DNA of 64,000 nucleotides from Minicystis rosea (GTDB taxonomy: Bacteria; Myxococcota_A; Polyangia; Polyangiales; Polyangiaceae): contig CP016211.1 of the NCBI GenBank assembly GCA_001931535.1, forward strand, positions 62,001-126,000, in the 5' to 3' direction. The number at the start of each line of letters is the position of its first letter. Within the stretch, counting starts at the first letter, position 1. Below the pieces are notes generated by a model that was not told the DNA's origin, searched no databases, and saw only the letters and a program-made list of their open reading frames with translations. Shown in pieces: positions 44,409 to 52,720 of the stretch. The position numbers were made by a program, and so were the translations under genes.

Positions 44409-45395
44409 TCAGAAAGAGCCCGTCAAAAGCAGGCTGCGCGGGCCGGCCGTGAGACGAACGGCGGCCTTCGGCGGCTCACCGCGGTCGAGCAGGTGGACCG
44501 CGACGGCCGCCTTTTCCGTCCTCTTCGGCGACTGCGCGGCGACGGTGAAGTAGATCGACACGCCCGCCATGACGATGGCCGCGCCGGCGAGGATGTCGGT
44601 GGTGATCCCGAGCGCCACGGCCTTTCCATGCGCGCTCGAGATCTTGGATGCGTCGCCGGGCATGGCGGCGAGCTCGTCCTTCACGCTGCTCGATGCGCCC
44701 AGCGCGAGCACGCCGGTGACGACGGCGCCCGCGGTGAGCACGCCCGTCACGACCCACGGCGCGGCCGGTACGCTCCTCGGCTTCTCGGGCTCGGCGTCGT
44801 CGGTGATCTCGATCGCGATCTTCTTCGCGTCGCCGCCGGCGACCTCGACGATCTGCGTGATCGGCGGCTTTCCGGGGCGCGACGCGGTGATCTTGCGCCG
44901 GCCCGCGCTCACCGTGATGGGCGCGGCGAGCGGCGTGCGCCCCGCGGGGACGTCGTCGACGGTGATCTCGACACCGGGGATGCGCACCATCACGTCGATC
45001 GTCGCCACGCGCGTGCGCAGCTTCTCGATCTCCTTCTGCACCTCTTCGCGCCGGCCGTCGGCGATCTGCGCGCCGCCCTTGGCGAGATAGCTCGTCAGCG
45101 TCTCCAGCGCATGGGCGTAGTCCTGGAGCTGGTAATACGTCTCGCCGATGTTGTAGAGCGCTTGATAACGAGGATCGAGCTCGTACGCGCGGCGAAACTC
45201 GATCAGCGCCGCGTTGAAATCACCTTCGTTGTAGAGCTCCACGCCGCGCTTGAAATGGGCGTTGGCCTCGGAGCCGGGCTTTGCGGCGGAGGCCGGTGGA
45301 GCGCCTGCGGGCGGCGCCTGCGCGCTCGCCGCAAGAGGTGAGAGCGACAGCAGCAGCGCGGCGGTGAGGGCGAGGGATCGTCGTCTCATGTTCAA
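44409..45395 (-). CDS. TPR protein with PEGA-like domain and membrane helices, operon gene 2
   Basis: 328 aa. Signal peptide (LSPLAASAQA). Two TPR-like helix pairs at residues 45-110 (ANAHFKRGVELYNEGDFNAALIEFRRAYELDP quoted by motif; QALYNIGETYYQLQDYAHALETL). Then a PEGA-type beta domain at 125-195 (IPGVEITVDDVPAGRTPLAAPITVSAGRRKITA by motif: V.VDG..G.TP...I.V..G.H.V). Two hydrophobic helices follow (WVVTGVLTAGAVVTGVLALGA, LAGAAIVMAGVSIYFTV). The ATG overlaps the kinase stop by 4 bases. Such proteins are frequent partners of myxobacterial Ser/Thr kinases and probably form a membrane scaffold. Confidence 0.85.
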   Translation of the reverse strand: MNMRRRSLALTAALLLSLSPLAASAQAPPAGAPPASAAKPGSEANAHFKRGVELYNEGDFNAALIEFRRAYELDPRYQALYNIGETYYQLQDYAHALETLTSYLAKGGAQIADGRREEVQKEIEKLRTRVATIDVMVRIPGVEITVDDVPAGRTPLAAPITVSAGRRKITASRPGKPPITQIVEVAGGDAKKIAIEITDDAEPEKPRSVPAAPWVVTGVLTAGAVVTGVLALGASSSVKDELAAMPGDASKISSAHGKAVALGITTDILAGAAIVMAGVSIYFTVAAQSPKRTEKAAVAVHLLDRGEPPKAAVRLTAGPRSLLLTGSF

Positions 45396-47155
45396 TTGGC
45401 GTACGGGCTGTCGGAGTCGATGGTGCGCTTCGGTCGAGCGCCGCTGTGCGCAGGGGCCGCAGGCGCGGCGGTGGGCTGCGGCGGCGGAGGAGCGGCCACG
45501 GGTGCAGGCGGCGTGGGCGTCGCCGCAGCGGGCGGCGGCGTGGCCGGTGCGCGCGCGCCGGGCGGCGGCGGAGGTGGAGGCGGCGTGGCGGCGCCCGTGT
45601 CTTTGTCGAGCGACAAGCTCACCATCACGTCGCCTGTCAGCGTCACCGTCTCTTCACGTGCGGTGTGGCTCTTGGCCTCGGCGCGCAGCTTCCGCGGCTT
45701 GTCGCTGCGCACCACCTTGCCTTCGAAGGGACCGGCGGAGAGGAGCGCGCCGTCGAGATAGATCTTCGCGTTGCTGGGCGTGACGCGCACCGTGAGCTTC
45801 ACCGCGTCGTCGGGCGCGGCGGTGGCGACGGCCGTCTCGGGTGCGCGCGGCGCGCTCTCCACCGTCGCCGAAGTCGCCACCTGCGACGGCGGCTTGGGCG
45901 CGAGGAAGCGCACACCCAACACCACCACACCGATGGCCGCGACGACACCCACGGCGATGAGCACGACGGGCCGATTGGGCTTGAGCGGCGGCGCAGGCTC
46001 GAGCAACGTGGTGTCCGCGTTCGTCACCGAAGCGCCCGTGAACGAGCTGCGCGATGGCGTGAGCAGCGGCGTGCTCCCCGTCTTGCCGTCGATGGGCCGA
46101 TTGCCCGTGGGCGTGATCATCACCTGACCGGGATCGATCTTCGGCAAATCGACGCCGGTCATCCTCGGGTACGCGCCGGACCAGCGCACGTCGCGGAGCT
46201 GCGTCTCGATGACGCCCTTCACCTTGGCGCGATCGTCGCTGAACTTCTCCGCCACGAACTTCCCGACGTCGCGCGCGCTCGGCCGATCCGCGCGCGCCGC
46301 GAGCCACGCTTCGAGCGCGTCGTGCATCGCGATGGCGCTCTCGTAGCGATCGTCGATGGCCGGCGCGAGGGCCTTCGCGCAGATCTCGGCGAGCCCGTCG
46401 TCGACGTCGGGCACGACCTCTTTGATCGAGGGAATGCGGCCCGTGGCCAGGTGATTCAGCACCACGATGTCGGCGACGCCCTTCCACATGCGGCGTCCGG
46501 CGATGGCTTCCCAGAGCATGACGCCGACCGCGAACACGTCGGTGCGCCGATCCACCGCGTCGCCCTTGGCCTGCTCCGGCGCCATGTACGCGACTTTGCC
46601 CTTCACCACGCCGGTGCGCGTCTGCGACGACGAGTCGACGGCCTTGGCGATGCCGAAGTCGACGACCTTGATCAAGCCGTCATAAGTGACGAACACGTTT
46701 TGCGGCGTGGCGTCGCGGTGCACCACGCCGAGCGGGGTGCCGTCGAAATCGGTGAGATCGTGGGCGTGCTGCAGGCCGGCGAGCACGTCCGAGAGGACGC
46801 GCACCTGCATGGGGATGGTGAAGCCCTGTGACGCCCGCGCGCGAATGCGGTTGAGCGGCTGGCCATCGAGGTACTCCATGGCGATGAAGTACCGATCCCC
46901 CTCCTGCCCGACCTCGTGCGTTTGCACCACGTTGGGGTGATTGAGGCGGGCGGCGAGCCGCGCCTCGTCGAGGAACATCGCGATGAACTCCGGATCGTGC
47001 GTCAGCTCCGATCGGGTCTTCTTGATGACGACGAGCTTGTTGAAGCCGGCCGGCCCTTGCACGACGGCGAGGAACACGTCGGCCATGCCGCCCTTGCCGA
47101 TCTCCGCGATCAGCCGGTATTTCCGCAGCCCTTCCGCGTCCGCGCTGCCTGTCAA
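45392..47155 (-). CDS. Ser/Thr protein kinase with C-terminal PEGA-like domain, operon gene 1
   Basis: 587 aa. Kinase domain at 12-270: IGKGGMADVFLA, ATP Lys in VVIKKTR, catalytic loop VVHRDATPQNVFV, DFGIAKAV, VAYMAPEQAKG, DVFAVGVMLWE. As in the kinase at 22784-24172, the HRDxK lysine is replaced, here by Thr. After a linker there is one transmembrane helix (VVLIAVGVVAAIGVVVLGVRF) and an extracytoplasmic PEGA-like domain (LTVRVTPSNAKIYLDGALLS, PFEGKVVRSDKPRKL) followed by a Pro/Ala-rich tail. It heads a nine-gene operon and shares the PEGA-type module with gene 2. Confidence 0.93.
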   Translation of the reverse strand: MTGSADAEGLRKYRLIAEIGKGGMADVFLAVVQGPAGFNKLVVIKKTRSELTHDPEFIAMFLDEARLAARLNHPNVVQTHEVGQEGDRYFIAMEYLDGQPLNRIRARASQGFTIPMQVRVLSDVLAGLQHAHDLTDFDGTPLGVVHRDATPQNVFVTYDGLIKVVDFGIAKAVDSSSQTRTGVVKGKVAYMAPEQAKGDAVDRRTDVFAVGVMLWEAIAGRRMWKGVADIVVLNHLATGRIPSIKEVVPDVDDGLAEICAKALAPAIDDRYESAIAMHDALEAWLAARADRPSARDVGKFVAEKFSDDRAKVKGVIETQLRDVRWSGAYPRMTGVDLPKIDPGQVMITPTGNRPIDGKTGSTPLLTPSRSSFTGASVTNADTTLLEPAPPLKPNRPVVLIAVGVVAAIGVVVLGVRFLAPKPPSQVATSATVESAPRAPETAVATAAPDDAVKLTVRVTPSNAKIYLDGALLSAGPFEGKVVRSDKPRKLRAEAKSHTAREETVTLTGDVMVSLSLDKDTGAATPPPPPPPPGARAPATPPPAAATPTPPAPVAAPPPPQPTAAPAAPAHSGARPKRTIDSDSPYAN

Positions 47156-47263
47156 GGCGCCCTCCTCCGCGCGGTCCGTGAGGGCGCGACGGCGACGCCA
47201 TCTTGCCCGGAATCGGTGGGGGTCAGGCGGCAGCGCCGTTACATTTGTGTGTCGGCGAACACC

Positions 47264-47297
47264 CGATAAGGCATCTGGCAGCCCAAATGCCTTATCG
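47264..47297. promoter_or_regulatory. 11-base inverted repeat between the phosphatase and kinase genes
   Basis: CGATAAGGCAT (47264-47274) and ATGCCTTATCG (47287-47297), perfect, 12-base loop. It lies in the 177-base gap between the end of the phosphatase gene and the start of the kinase operon, both minus strand. It can serve as a terminator of the former or an operator of the latter; without a T-tract the choice is open. Confidence 0.55.
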
Positions 47298-47332
47298 AGG
47301 GCGGCGCCGAGACATCGAGTCGCGGGCGTGCG

Positions 47333-48856
47333 TCAGGGCTTTTGGATCGTGAACGTGTCGAAGATGGGATCGCTGCCGTCGGCGTGGAGCTCGTACGCGT
47401 CGAACTTGAAGCTCGTCGCGTCGGCGGTGATCAGGCCATAGAACCCGATGGCGGGGCCCTGCGTGTAATCGCGGCTCACCTCGGTCCACACGCTCGTGCC
47501 CGAGGTGTAGCCGGGCGCGCCCGCGCCGGCGCAGATCACGTAGACGGTGCCTTCGGCGAAGCTGTCCTTCACCACGGGCAAGAGCTCGGGATCGGAGAGC
47601 GGCCCGGTGAGCGGCTTGCTGCGCTCGTAGTTGTGATCGTGACCGACGAGATCGAGATCGACGTGGTACTTGTCCCAGAGCGGGACGAAGAACTGCCGGC
47701 CGCGGAGCACCTCGGAGTCCTCTCCGTGCGCGGAGGACGAGAACTCGCCGTGGTGGTGCATGGTCATGATCCACGGCACGTTCGCGCGGTTCTTGTCGGC
47801 GGCGGCGAGATCGGCCTCGAGCCACGCGCCGAGCACGCCCGCATAGTCCGGATCACCGCTTTGGTTCAGCACCCAAGCGTCGTCGATCACCACGATGTGC
47901 ACCGGCCCGACGTCGACCGAATAGAACAGCTCGGCGTACTTGGGGAACTTGGTGTTGTCCTGCGGCAGAGTCAGGTTCCCGAAGAAGAACGTCGTGTGGT
48001 TCTCGTGGTTGCCGTGCGTGTGCAGCGTGACCTGCCGGCTCAAGGTGAGGGGCTTGTCGTCCGCGTCGCGCCACGCCGAGTCGAGCCACTTCTCCCAGGC
48101 CGTCTGATCGAGCCCGATGTAGACCATGTCGCCGGAGAAGAGCTGCAGCGATGGATTGAGCACGTTCATGCGCCGCTGGATGGTGCGCCAAGCGTCGTTG
48201 CCTTCGCCGCGCGAGTCGCCCGAGACACCGATGGTGACCTTGCTCGGGCCGGCCTTGGGCGTGGTGGTGAAGGAGTAGACCTCGCTCCAAACCTCGCCGC
48301 CCGTGGGGCCGCCGCCGACGCGGTAGTAGTACGTCGTCGCGGGCGTGAGGCCGCACAGATAGACCTCGTGCATGCGCTCGCTTTGCAGCGTGCTCGTGAG
48401 CGCGGGCGTGAGCCACGTGATGCCGCTCGCGCGGTTCGCCGCCGGCCACTTGGCCGGATCGGGATCCGAGCCCCACGTGATCTCGCTCGACAGCGTGTCG
48501 TCGTCGGTCTGCCACGCGACACCGATGCTGGTCGCGGGATCGGCGTGACCCGCCGCGCCGACATCGACGTTGCCACCGAGGCCGAGGCGCACGCGGCGAA
48601 TGTTGGGCGTGGCGCCGTTCTGCGGCTTCTGCAGCGAGAAGCCTTCGTACTCCGCGCGCGGCGCGATCGAGAATGAACAGCCCTCCGGCGTGTAGCTCGC
48701 GATCGTCGGCGCGCCGCCCGCGCCGCCGGTCCCATGGCCGCCCGCGCCGCCGGTGCCCGTCGTGCTGGTGCCCGTGGTGTTGTTACCCCCTCCGCTGCAG
48801 GCGGCGAGCGTGGCGAGGAGAGCTGCGAGTCCGAATGTGACGCGACGGTGACACAT
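47333..48856 (-). CDS. Purple-acid-phosphatase-like lipoprotein, copy 1
   Basis: 507 aa from ATG 48856 (a longer frame to 48898 precedes the signal). Lipobox TLAACS and a Gly/Thr linker. Residues 120-220 are the fibronectin-III-like N-domain of purple acid phosphatases (SIGVAWQTDDD, YLCGLTPATTYYYRVG). The metallophosphatase domain has the five metal blocks: GVSGDSRG, LFSGDMVYIG (GDxxY), HTHGNHENH (GNHE), TMHHHGE and LVGHDHNYERSKP (GHDHNYER). It should hydrolyse phosphate monoesters outside the cell. It lies downstream of a close paralogue and a phosphate-type porin on the same strand. Confidence 0.9.
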   Translation of the reverse strand: MCHRRVTFGLAALLATLAACSGGGNNTTGTSTTGTGGAGGHGTGGAGGAPTIASYTPEGCSFSIAPRAEYEGFSLQKPQNGATPNIRRVRLGLGGNVDVGAAGHADPATSIGVAWQTDDDTLSSEITWGSDPDPAKWPAANRASGITWLTPALTSTLQSERMHEVYLCGLTPATTYYYRVGGGPTGGEVWSEVYSFTTTPKAGPSKVTIGVSGDSRGEGNDAWRTIQRRMNVLNPSLQLFSGDMVYIGLDQTAWEKWLDSAWRDADDKPLTLSRQVTLHTHGNHENHTTFFFGNLTLPQDNTKFPKYAELFYSVDVGPVHIVVIDDAWVLNQSGDPDYAGVLGAWLEADLAAADKNRANVPWIMTMHHHGEFSSSAHGEDSEVLRGRQFFVPLWDKYHVDLDLVGHDHNYERSKPLTGPLSDPELLPVVKDSFAEGTVYVICAGAGAPGYTSGTSVWTEVSRDYTQGPAIGFYGLITADATSFKFDAYELHADGSDPIFDTFTIQKP

Positions 48857-49195
48857 GGGTGTCGGATGGTAGTCTGATCGCGCACGGTATCGCGACAAGA
48901 ACCGATTCCCATTGAACGCGAACGCAAACTTTGCTGCGGCGAAGGGCCTCCGCCCGCGTGTCCCAGCGCCCTGGGAAGGCGGGATTTCTCGCGTGAGCGC
49001 GGATCCTGACGCAGTGCGGCTCAGGTGCCGTCGCGCAATGGCGAGCGCAGGCGAGGGGCGCGCGCGCGCGTGGACGATGTTCGTGAAGTGGGAGGTGACG
49101 CCCGCGCGAAGGTCTCGCGCGCTTGGCCGCGCGTGGCGAAGAGCGATTGAAGTGGAGCCCGCGCGCTCGCGCGTGAGGGCTCCGCGCGCGGGGCG
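48857..49195. other. Gap between the two phosphatase genes
   Basis: 339 bases, no gene seen. It holds a 6-base hairpin TCCCAGCGCCCTGGGA at 48961-48976 and a strongly GCGC-rich stretch at 49057-49190. The size allows a separate promoter for copy 1, but I see no clear Pho-type repeat here. Confidence 0.45.
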
Positions 49196-50710
49196 CTACT
49201 TCGTGATGGTGAACGTGTCGAAGACGGGATCGCTGCCGTCGACGCGCAGCTCGTGGGCGTCGATGGTGAGGCTCTTGGCGTCGGCGGTGAGCACGCCGTA
49301 GAGACCGATGGCGCCGCCGCTCTTGTAGTCGTGGCTCGACTGCGTGAACGTGCTGTTGCCCGCGGAGTAGCTGTCCGCGCCCGCGCCCGCACAAACCATG
49401 TAGACGGTGCCGTCGGCGAAATTCGAGTGCACCGTCGGCGTGTCGGTCGGCCCGGTGAGCGGCTTGCTGCGCTCGTAGTTGTGATCGTGGCCCGCGAGCA
49501 CCACGTCGACGTGGTACTTGTCCCAGATCGGGCCGAAGAACTCGCGGCCGCGGAGCACGTCCTGATCGTTGCCGTGGAGCGACGACGAGTACTCCGGGTG
49601 ATGGTGCATCGTCAGGATCCACGGCACCGTCGAGCGGTTCTTGTTGGCCGCGTCGAGATCGGCTTCGAGCCAGCCCTTGAAGATGCTCTTGTAGTCGACG
49701 TCGCCGGTCGGGCTCACCACCCACGCGTCGTCGATCACCACGACGTGCACCGGGCCCACGTCGACCGAGAAGAACAGCTCGCCGTACTTGGGGAACTTGG
49801 CGTTGTCCTGCGGCAGGACGAGGTTGCCGTAGAAGAGCGCAGTGTGGTTGTCGTGGTTGCCGTGCGCCGCGAGCGTGAGGAGCTGGCCGAGCGTGAGCGG
49901 CTTCTTGCTCTCGTCCTGCCACGCGCTGTCGAGCCACTTCTCCCACTCGCCCTGATCGGGAGCGAGGTTGATCATGTCGCCCGAGAAGAGCTGGAGCGCG
50001 AGGCCCATGGTCGACATGCGCTTTTGCAGGATGCGCCACGCGTCGTCCTGCTGGCCGCGCGAGTCGCCGGTGATGCCGATCTTCACCGTGGAGGGACCGG
50101 GCTGGGGCGTGGTGGTGAACGTGTAGACGTCGCTCCAAACCTCGCTGCCCGCGGGGCCGCCGCCGACACGATACGAATACGTCGTCCCCGCCTTGAGGCC
50201 GCACACGTAGACTTCGTGCATGCGCTCGTCGCCCTGCGGGTTCAGCCCGCCTTCGGGCGTGAGCCAGGTGATGCCGCTCGCGCGGTTCTCCGCCGGCCAC
50301 GCCGTGGGATCGGTGCCGATGCCCCATTGGATGTCGCTGGCGAACGTGCCGTCGTCGGTCTGCCAAGCGACGGCGAAGGTGGTCGACGGATCGGCGCGGC
50401 CCGCGGAGCCGATATCGACGTTGCCACCGAGGCCGAGGCGCACGCGGCGGATGTTGGGCGTGGCGCCGTTCTCCGCCTTGGCCAGCGAGAATCCCGAGTA
50501 TTCGGGGCGCGGCGCGATGGAGAACGAGCAGCCTTGAGGCGTGAAGCTCGAAATGGGCCCGCCGCCGCCCGAGCCGCCGACACCGCCGGAGGAGCTCGAC
50601 GACGTCTCGCCGGTGCCGCCCGTCACCGAAGTATCCTGGCACGCCATGGCGTAGATGGCGGCCGACAGCAACGAAACAGCCCCGATGCCGATGCGAAATG
50701 CTCGCGTCAT
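49196..50710 (-). CDS. Purple-acid-phosphatase-like lipoprotein, copy 2
   Basis: 504 aa. Signal and lipobox (IYAMAC), Ser/Gly linker, then the same domains as copy 1 with long identical runs (GCSFSIAPR, NGATPNIRRVRLGLGGNVD, NRASGITWLTP). Metal blocks: GITGDSRG, LFSGDMINLA, AAHGNHDNH, TMHHHPE and LAGHDHNYERSKP. Two differences stand out: the block II Tyr (GDxxY) is Asn here, and GNHE is GNHD. The Tyr binds iron and gives purple acid phosphatases their colour, so this copy may use other metals or have altered activity. It follows the porin gene by 13 bases, so the two are co-transcribed. Confidence 0.9.
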   Translation of the reverse strand: MTRAFRIGIGAVSLLSAAIYAMACQDTSVTGGTGETSSSSSGGVGGSGGGGPISSFTPQGCSFSIAPRPEYSGFSLAKAENGATPNIRRVRLGLGGNVDIGSAGRADPSTTFAVAWQTDDGTFASDIQWGIGTDPTAWPAENRASGITWLTPEGGLNPQGDERMHEVYVCGLKAGTTYSYRVGGGPAGSEVWSDVYTFTTTPQPGPSTVKIGITGDSRGQQDDAWRILQKRMSTMGLALQLFSGDMINLAPDQGEWEKWLDSAWQDESKKPLTLGQLLTLAAHGNHDNHTALFYGNLVLPQDNAKFPKYGELFFSVDVGPVHVVVIDDAWVVSPTGDVDYKSIFKGWLEADLDAANKNRSTVPWILTMHHHPEYSSSLHGNDQDVLRGREFFGPIWDKYHVDVVLAGHDHNYERSKPLTGPTDTPTVHSNFADGTVYMVCAGAGADSYSAGNSTFTQSSHDYKSGGAIGLYGVLTADAKSLTIDAHELRVDGSDPVFDTFTITK

Positions 50711-50723
50711 GTGACCCTCGCTC

Positions 50724-51923
50724 TCAGAAGCCCGCCGTGATCTGCGCGATGAAGAGGTTGTTGGAGATGTATCCCGTGCAGTCCGAGCCCATCTGCCCTT
50801 CGAGGCACCGCTTGGTCTCGTTGCGCAGCTCGTAGACGACCTGCGCCTTCAATTGGTGCGTGTGGAAGAGGTAGTAATTGGCGCCGAACTGAAAGCCCAT
50901 GAATCCCCAAGTGGGGTTGGACGCGTCGAGATCGCGAGCGCCGTTGTCGTTGGCCGGCGTCTTCACATCCATGTTCGGATCGAGGTATTCGGCGCGCGCC
51001 ACGATCTCGAGGTGCTCGCGGACCCAAGGCAGCGGGAGGAAATAACCCGCCTGCACGTTCCACCCGAGCTGGCGGACGCGCGCCGTCGCATTGGGGCCCG
51101 TCCGGTCGGTGGGATCGTCGACGTGATAATAGAGCTCGCCGTAAATCGAGGCGCCCTTCCACCAAGCGCCGATGTCCGCGCCGATGTAATTGCGATTGAA
51201 GTGCTTGTCCTCGAGGCGATTGCGCATGGCGCTCACGCCGACGGTGACGAGGGGGTGGCTCTGGTCCTCCATCGGGCGGAGATCGCCCTCGAAGCGCGGC
51301 GGGCGGCCGAGGGGTGAGGCCTCGAGGCGCGCGGCGAAGAGGAAATGACGATCGGAGTTGAGCGTCTGCCCGCGGCCCGGATCGTTGCCGTTGAACATGC
51401 CGAGGTTCCAGCGCGCGCGGCCGTCGAAGAGCTCGCCCCAGAGCATGCCGCCGATGTCGCGATCGACGATGAAGCTCGGCCGCACGTGATACGCGGCATC
51501 GGGGAGCTGGAGGCCGACGCCCTGGATAAGGTTCTGCCGGCTGAAGGGGACGCGGAACTGACCGACTTGCAGGTTCAGCGTGGCGATGTCGCCGTGCAGC
51601 GGCGACAGGACCACGAAGGCGTCGATGGGCTGCGCGATCTCGCGGCCGAGCTCGACTTCCATTTGCACCCGGGCCCATTTGCCCAGGCGCGCATAGGTGC
51701 CGAGACGCGCGCGCTGAATCGTGAATGCAGCGTTGGGGTGGAGGTTGATGACCGGCCGATCGTCCGACGCCTGCCACGTGAAACGGGGCATGACCCAGCC
51801 GTACATATCGAGCTTGAAATCGACGATCTTGTTGTTCTCGAAGACCGTGACGTCAGCTTGGGCGGGGCGCGTCAGCGCGAGCGTGGCGATTGCGGCGAAC
51901 GTGAAGACGAGGGATCGATGCAT
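50724..51923 (-). CDS. Phosphate-selective porin O/P family protein
   Basis: 399 aa. Signal peptide (LALTRPAQA), then a barrel starting DFKLDMYGWVMPRFTWQ and ending FIAQITAGF with the terminal Phe. OprO/OprP motifs include FTIQRARLGTYARLGKWARVQMEVELG (quoted in part as the F.IRRAR...G pattern), LQVGQFRVPFSRQNLI, RPSFIVDRDIGGML, LGMFNGND and YIGADIGAWWKGASIYGELYY in pattern. These porins admit phosphate or pyrophosphate across the outer membrane. It is the first gene of an operon with the phosphatase, 58 bases from a Pho-box-like repeat shared with the divergent DUF47/PiT genes. Confidence 0.9.
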   Translation of the reverse strand: MHRSLVFTFAAIATLALTRPAQADVTVFENNKIVDFKLDMYGWVMPRFTWQASDDRPVINLHPNAAFTIQRARLGTYARLGKWARVQMEVELGREIAQPIDAFVVLSPLHGDIATLNLQVGQFRVPFSRQNLIQGVGLQLPDAAYHVRPSFIVDRDIGGMLWGELFDGRARWNLGMFNGNDPGRGQTLNSDRHFLFAARLEASPLGRPPRFEGDLRPMEDQSHPLVTVGVSAMRNRLEDKHFNRNYIGADIGAWWKGASIYGELYYHVDDPTDRTGPNATARVRQLGWNVQAGYFLPLPWVREHLEIVARAEYLDPNMDVKTPANDNGARDLDASNPTWGFMGFQFGANYYLFHTHQLKAQVVYELRNETKRCLEGQMGSDCTGYISNNLFIAQITAGF

Positions 51924-51980
51924 GGGAGGTCGCGTCGTCGCAACGCTATGAAGAATCGGTTGGTTGCGTGCGGCGCGACG

Positions 51981-51998
51981 GTGACAAACAGGTTACAA
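51981..51998. promoter_or_regulatory. Pho-box-like direct repeat
   Basis: GTGACAA-ACAG-GTTACAA on the plus strand (minus: TTGTAAC-CTGT-TTGTCAC): two 7-mers, 4-base spacer, 11-base period, which is the architecture of PhoB/PhoP sites (CTGTCAT-N4-CTGTCAY). It lies centrally between the OprO/P-type porin (start 51923) and the DUF47 gene (start 52063). Confidence 0.6.
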
Positions 51999-52010
51999 CC
52001 CCGTCGCCGC

Positions 52011-52039
52011 TTGGTTCGGTGTGAGCCCGCTGCTATAGG
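52011..52039 (+). promoter_or_regulatory. Candidate sigma-70 promoter for the DUF47/PiT operon
   Basis: TTGGTT (52011-52016), 17-base spacer, TATAGG (52034-52039), starting 12 bases after the Pho-box-like repeat and ending 24 bases before the DUF47 ATG. The weak -35 is what an activator-dependent promoter would show. Confidence 0.45.
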
Positions 52040-52062
52040 CCGCGCGGACGGAGGACAACGAG

Positions 52063-52710
52063 ATGTGGCTCGATCGCGCGGTGAAATGGCTCCTTCCTCG
52101 TGAGGAGCATTTCTTCGATCTGCTCGAAAAGGGTTCAGCCAGCGTGCGCCGCAGCGGTGAAATCCTCTTGGAATGCTGCACCGCCACCTCCGCGGCCGAG
52201 CGCGAGGGCGCGGTGGCGCGCATGGGTGATGAAGAGCACGCGTCGGACGCCGTCATCCGCGAGGTCTACGACGCGCTCAACAAGACCTTCGTGACGCCCA
52301 TCGATCGGTCCGACATCTACGCTTTGGCGACGGACCTGGAGAACGTGGTCGACCGGTGCCACGGCACCATCAACCAGATCATCGTCCACGCGATGGAGGA
52401 TCTCCCGCCCGGCAGCTCCGAGCTCGCCGAGCAGGTCAACCTGGCCTGCAAAGAGATCGACGCGGCGGTGAAGCTCCTCCGCAACATCAAGCAGATGGAT
52501 GCCATTCAGGTCCACTGCAAGAAGCTCGTGCAGCTCGAGCACGACGGGGATCAGATCTTCCGCGCGAAGATCGGTGAGATGTTCCGCACCGAGAAGGACG
52601 CGGTCCGGCTCCTCAAGCACAAGGAGTTCCTCGAAGGGCTCGAGAACACGCTGGACGCCTGCGACGACGTGGCCAACGCCCTCGAGTCGCTGGTGATCAA
52701 GAACGCGTGA
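52063..52710 (+). CDS. DUF47 (PhoU-like) protein
   Basis: 215 aa, all helical. It matches the DUF47/PhoU_div family: LLPREEHFFDLLEKGSASV at the start, MGDEEHASDAVIREVYDALNKTFVTPIDRSDIYALATDLENVVD (by the E..AD.......L...F.TPi.R.Di..L...+DdviD pattern), and KHKEFLEGLENTLDACDDVANALESLVIK at the end. This family is encoded beside PiT transporters and is thought to control their activity, with metal-binding sites at the E/D-xxx-D turns. GGAGG lies upstream, and the PiT gene follows after 10 bases. Confidence 0.95.
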   Translation: MWLDRAVKWLLPREEHFFDLLEKGSASVRRSGEILLECCTATSAAEREGAVARMGDEEHASDAVIREVYDALNKTFVTPIDRSDIYALATDLENVVDRCHGTINQIIVHAMEDLPPGSSELAEQVNLACKEIDAAVKLLRNIKQMDAIQVHCKKLVQLEHDGDQIFRAKIGEMFRTEKDAVRLLKHKEFLEGLENTLDACDDVANALESLVIKNA

Positions 52711-52720
52711 GGAGCACCCT

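Noticed and set aside
49057..49190. GCGC-rich stretch between the phosphatase genes as a small RNA gene
   Set aside because: Simple composition only; no stable extended fold or promoter could be pointed to.
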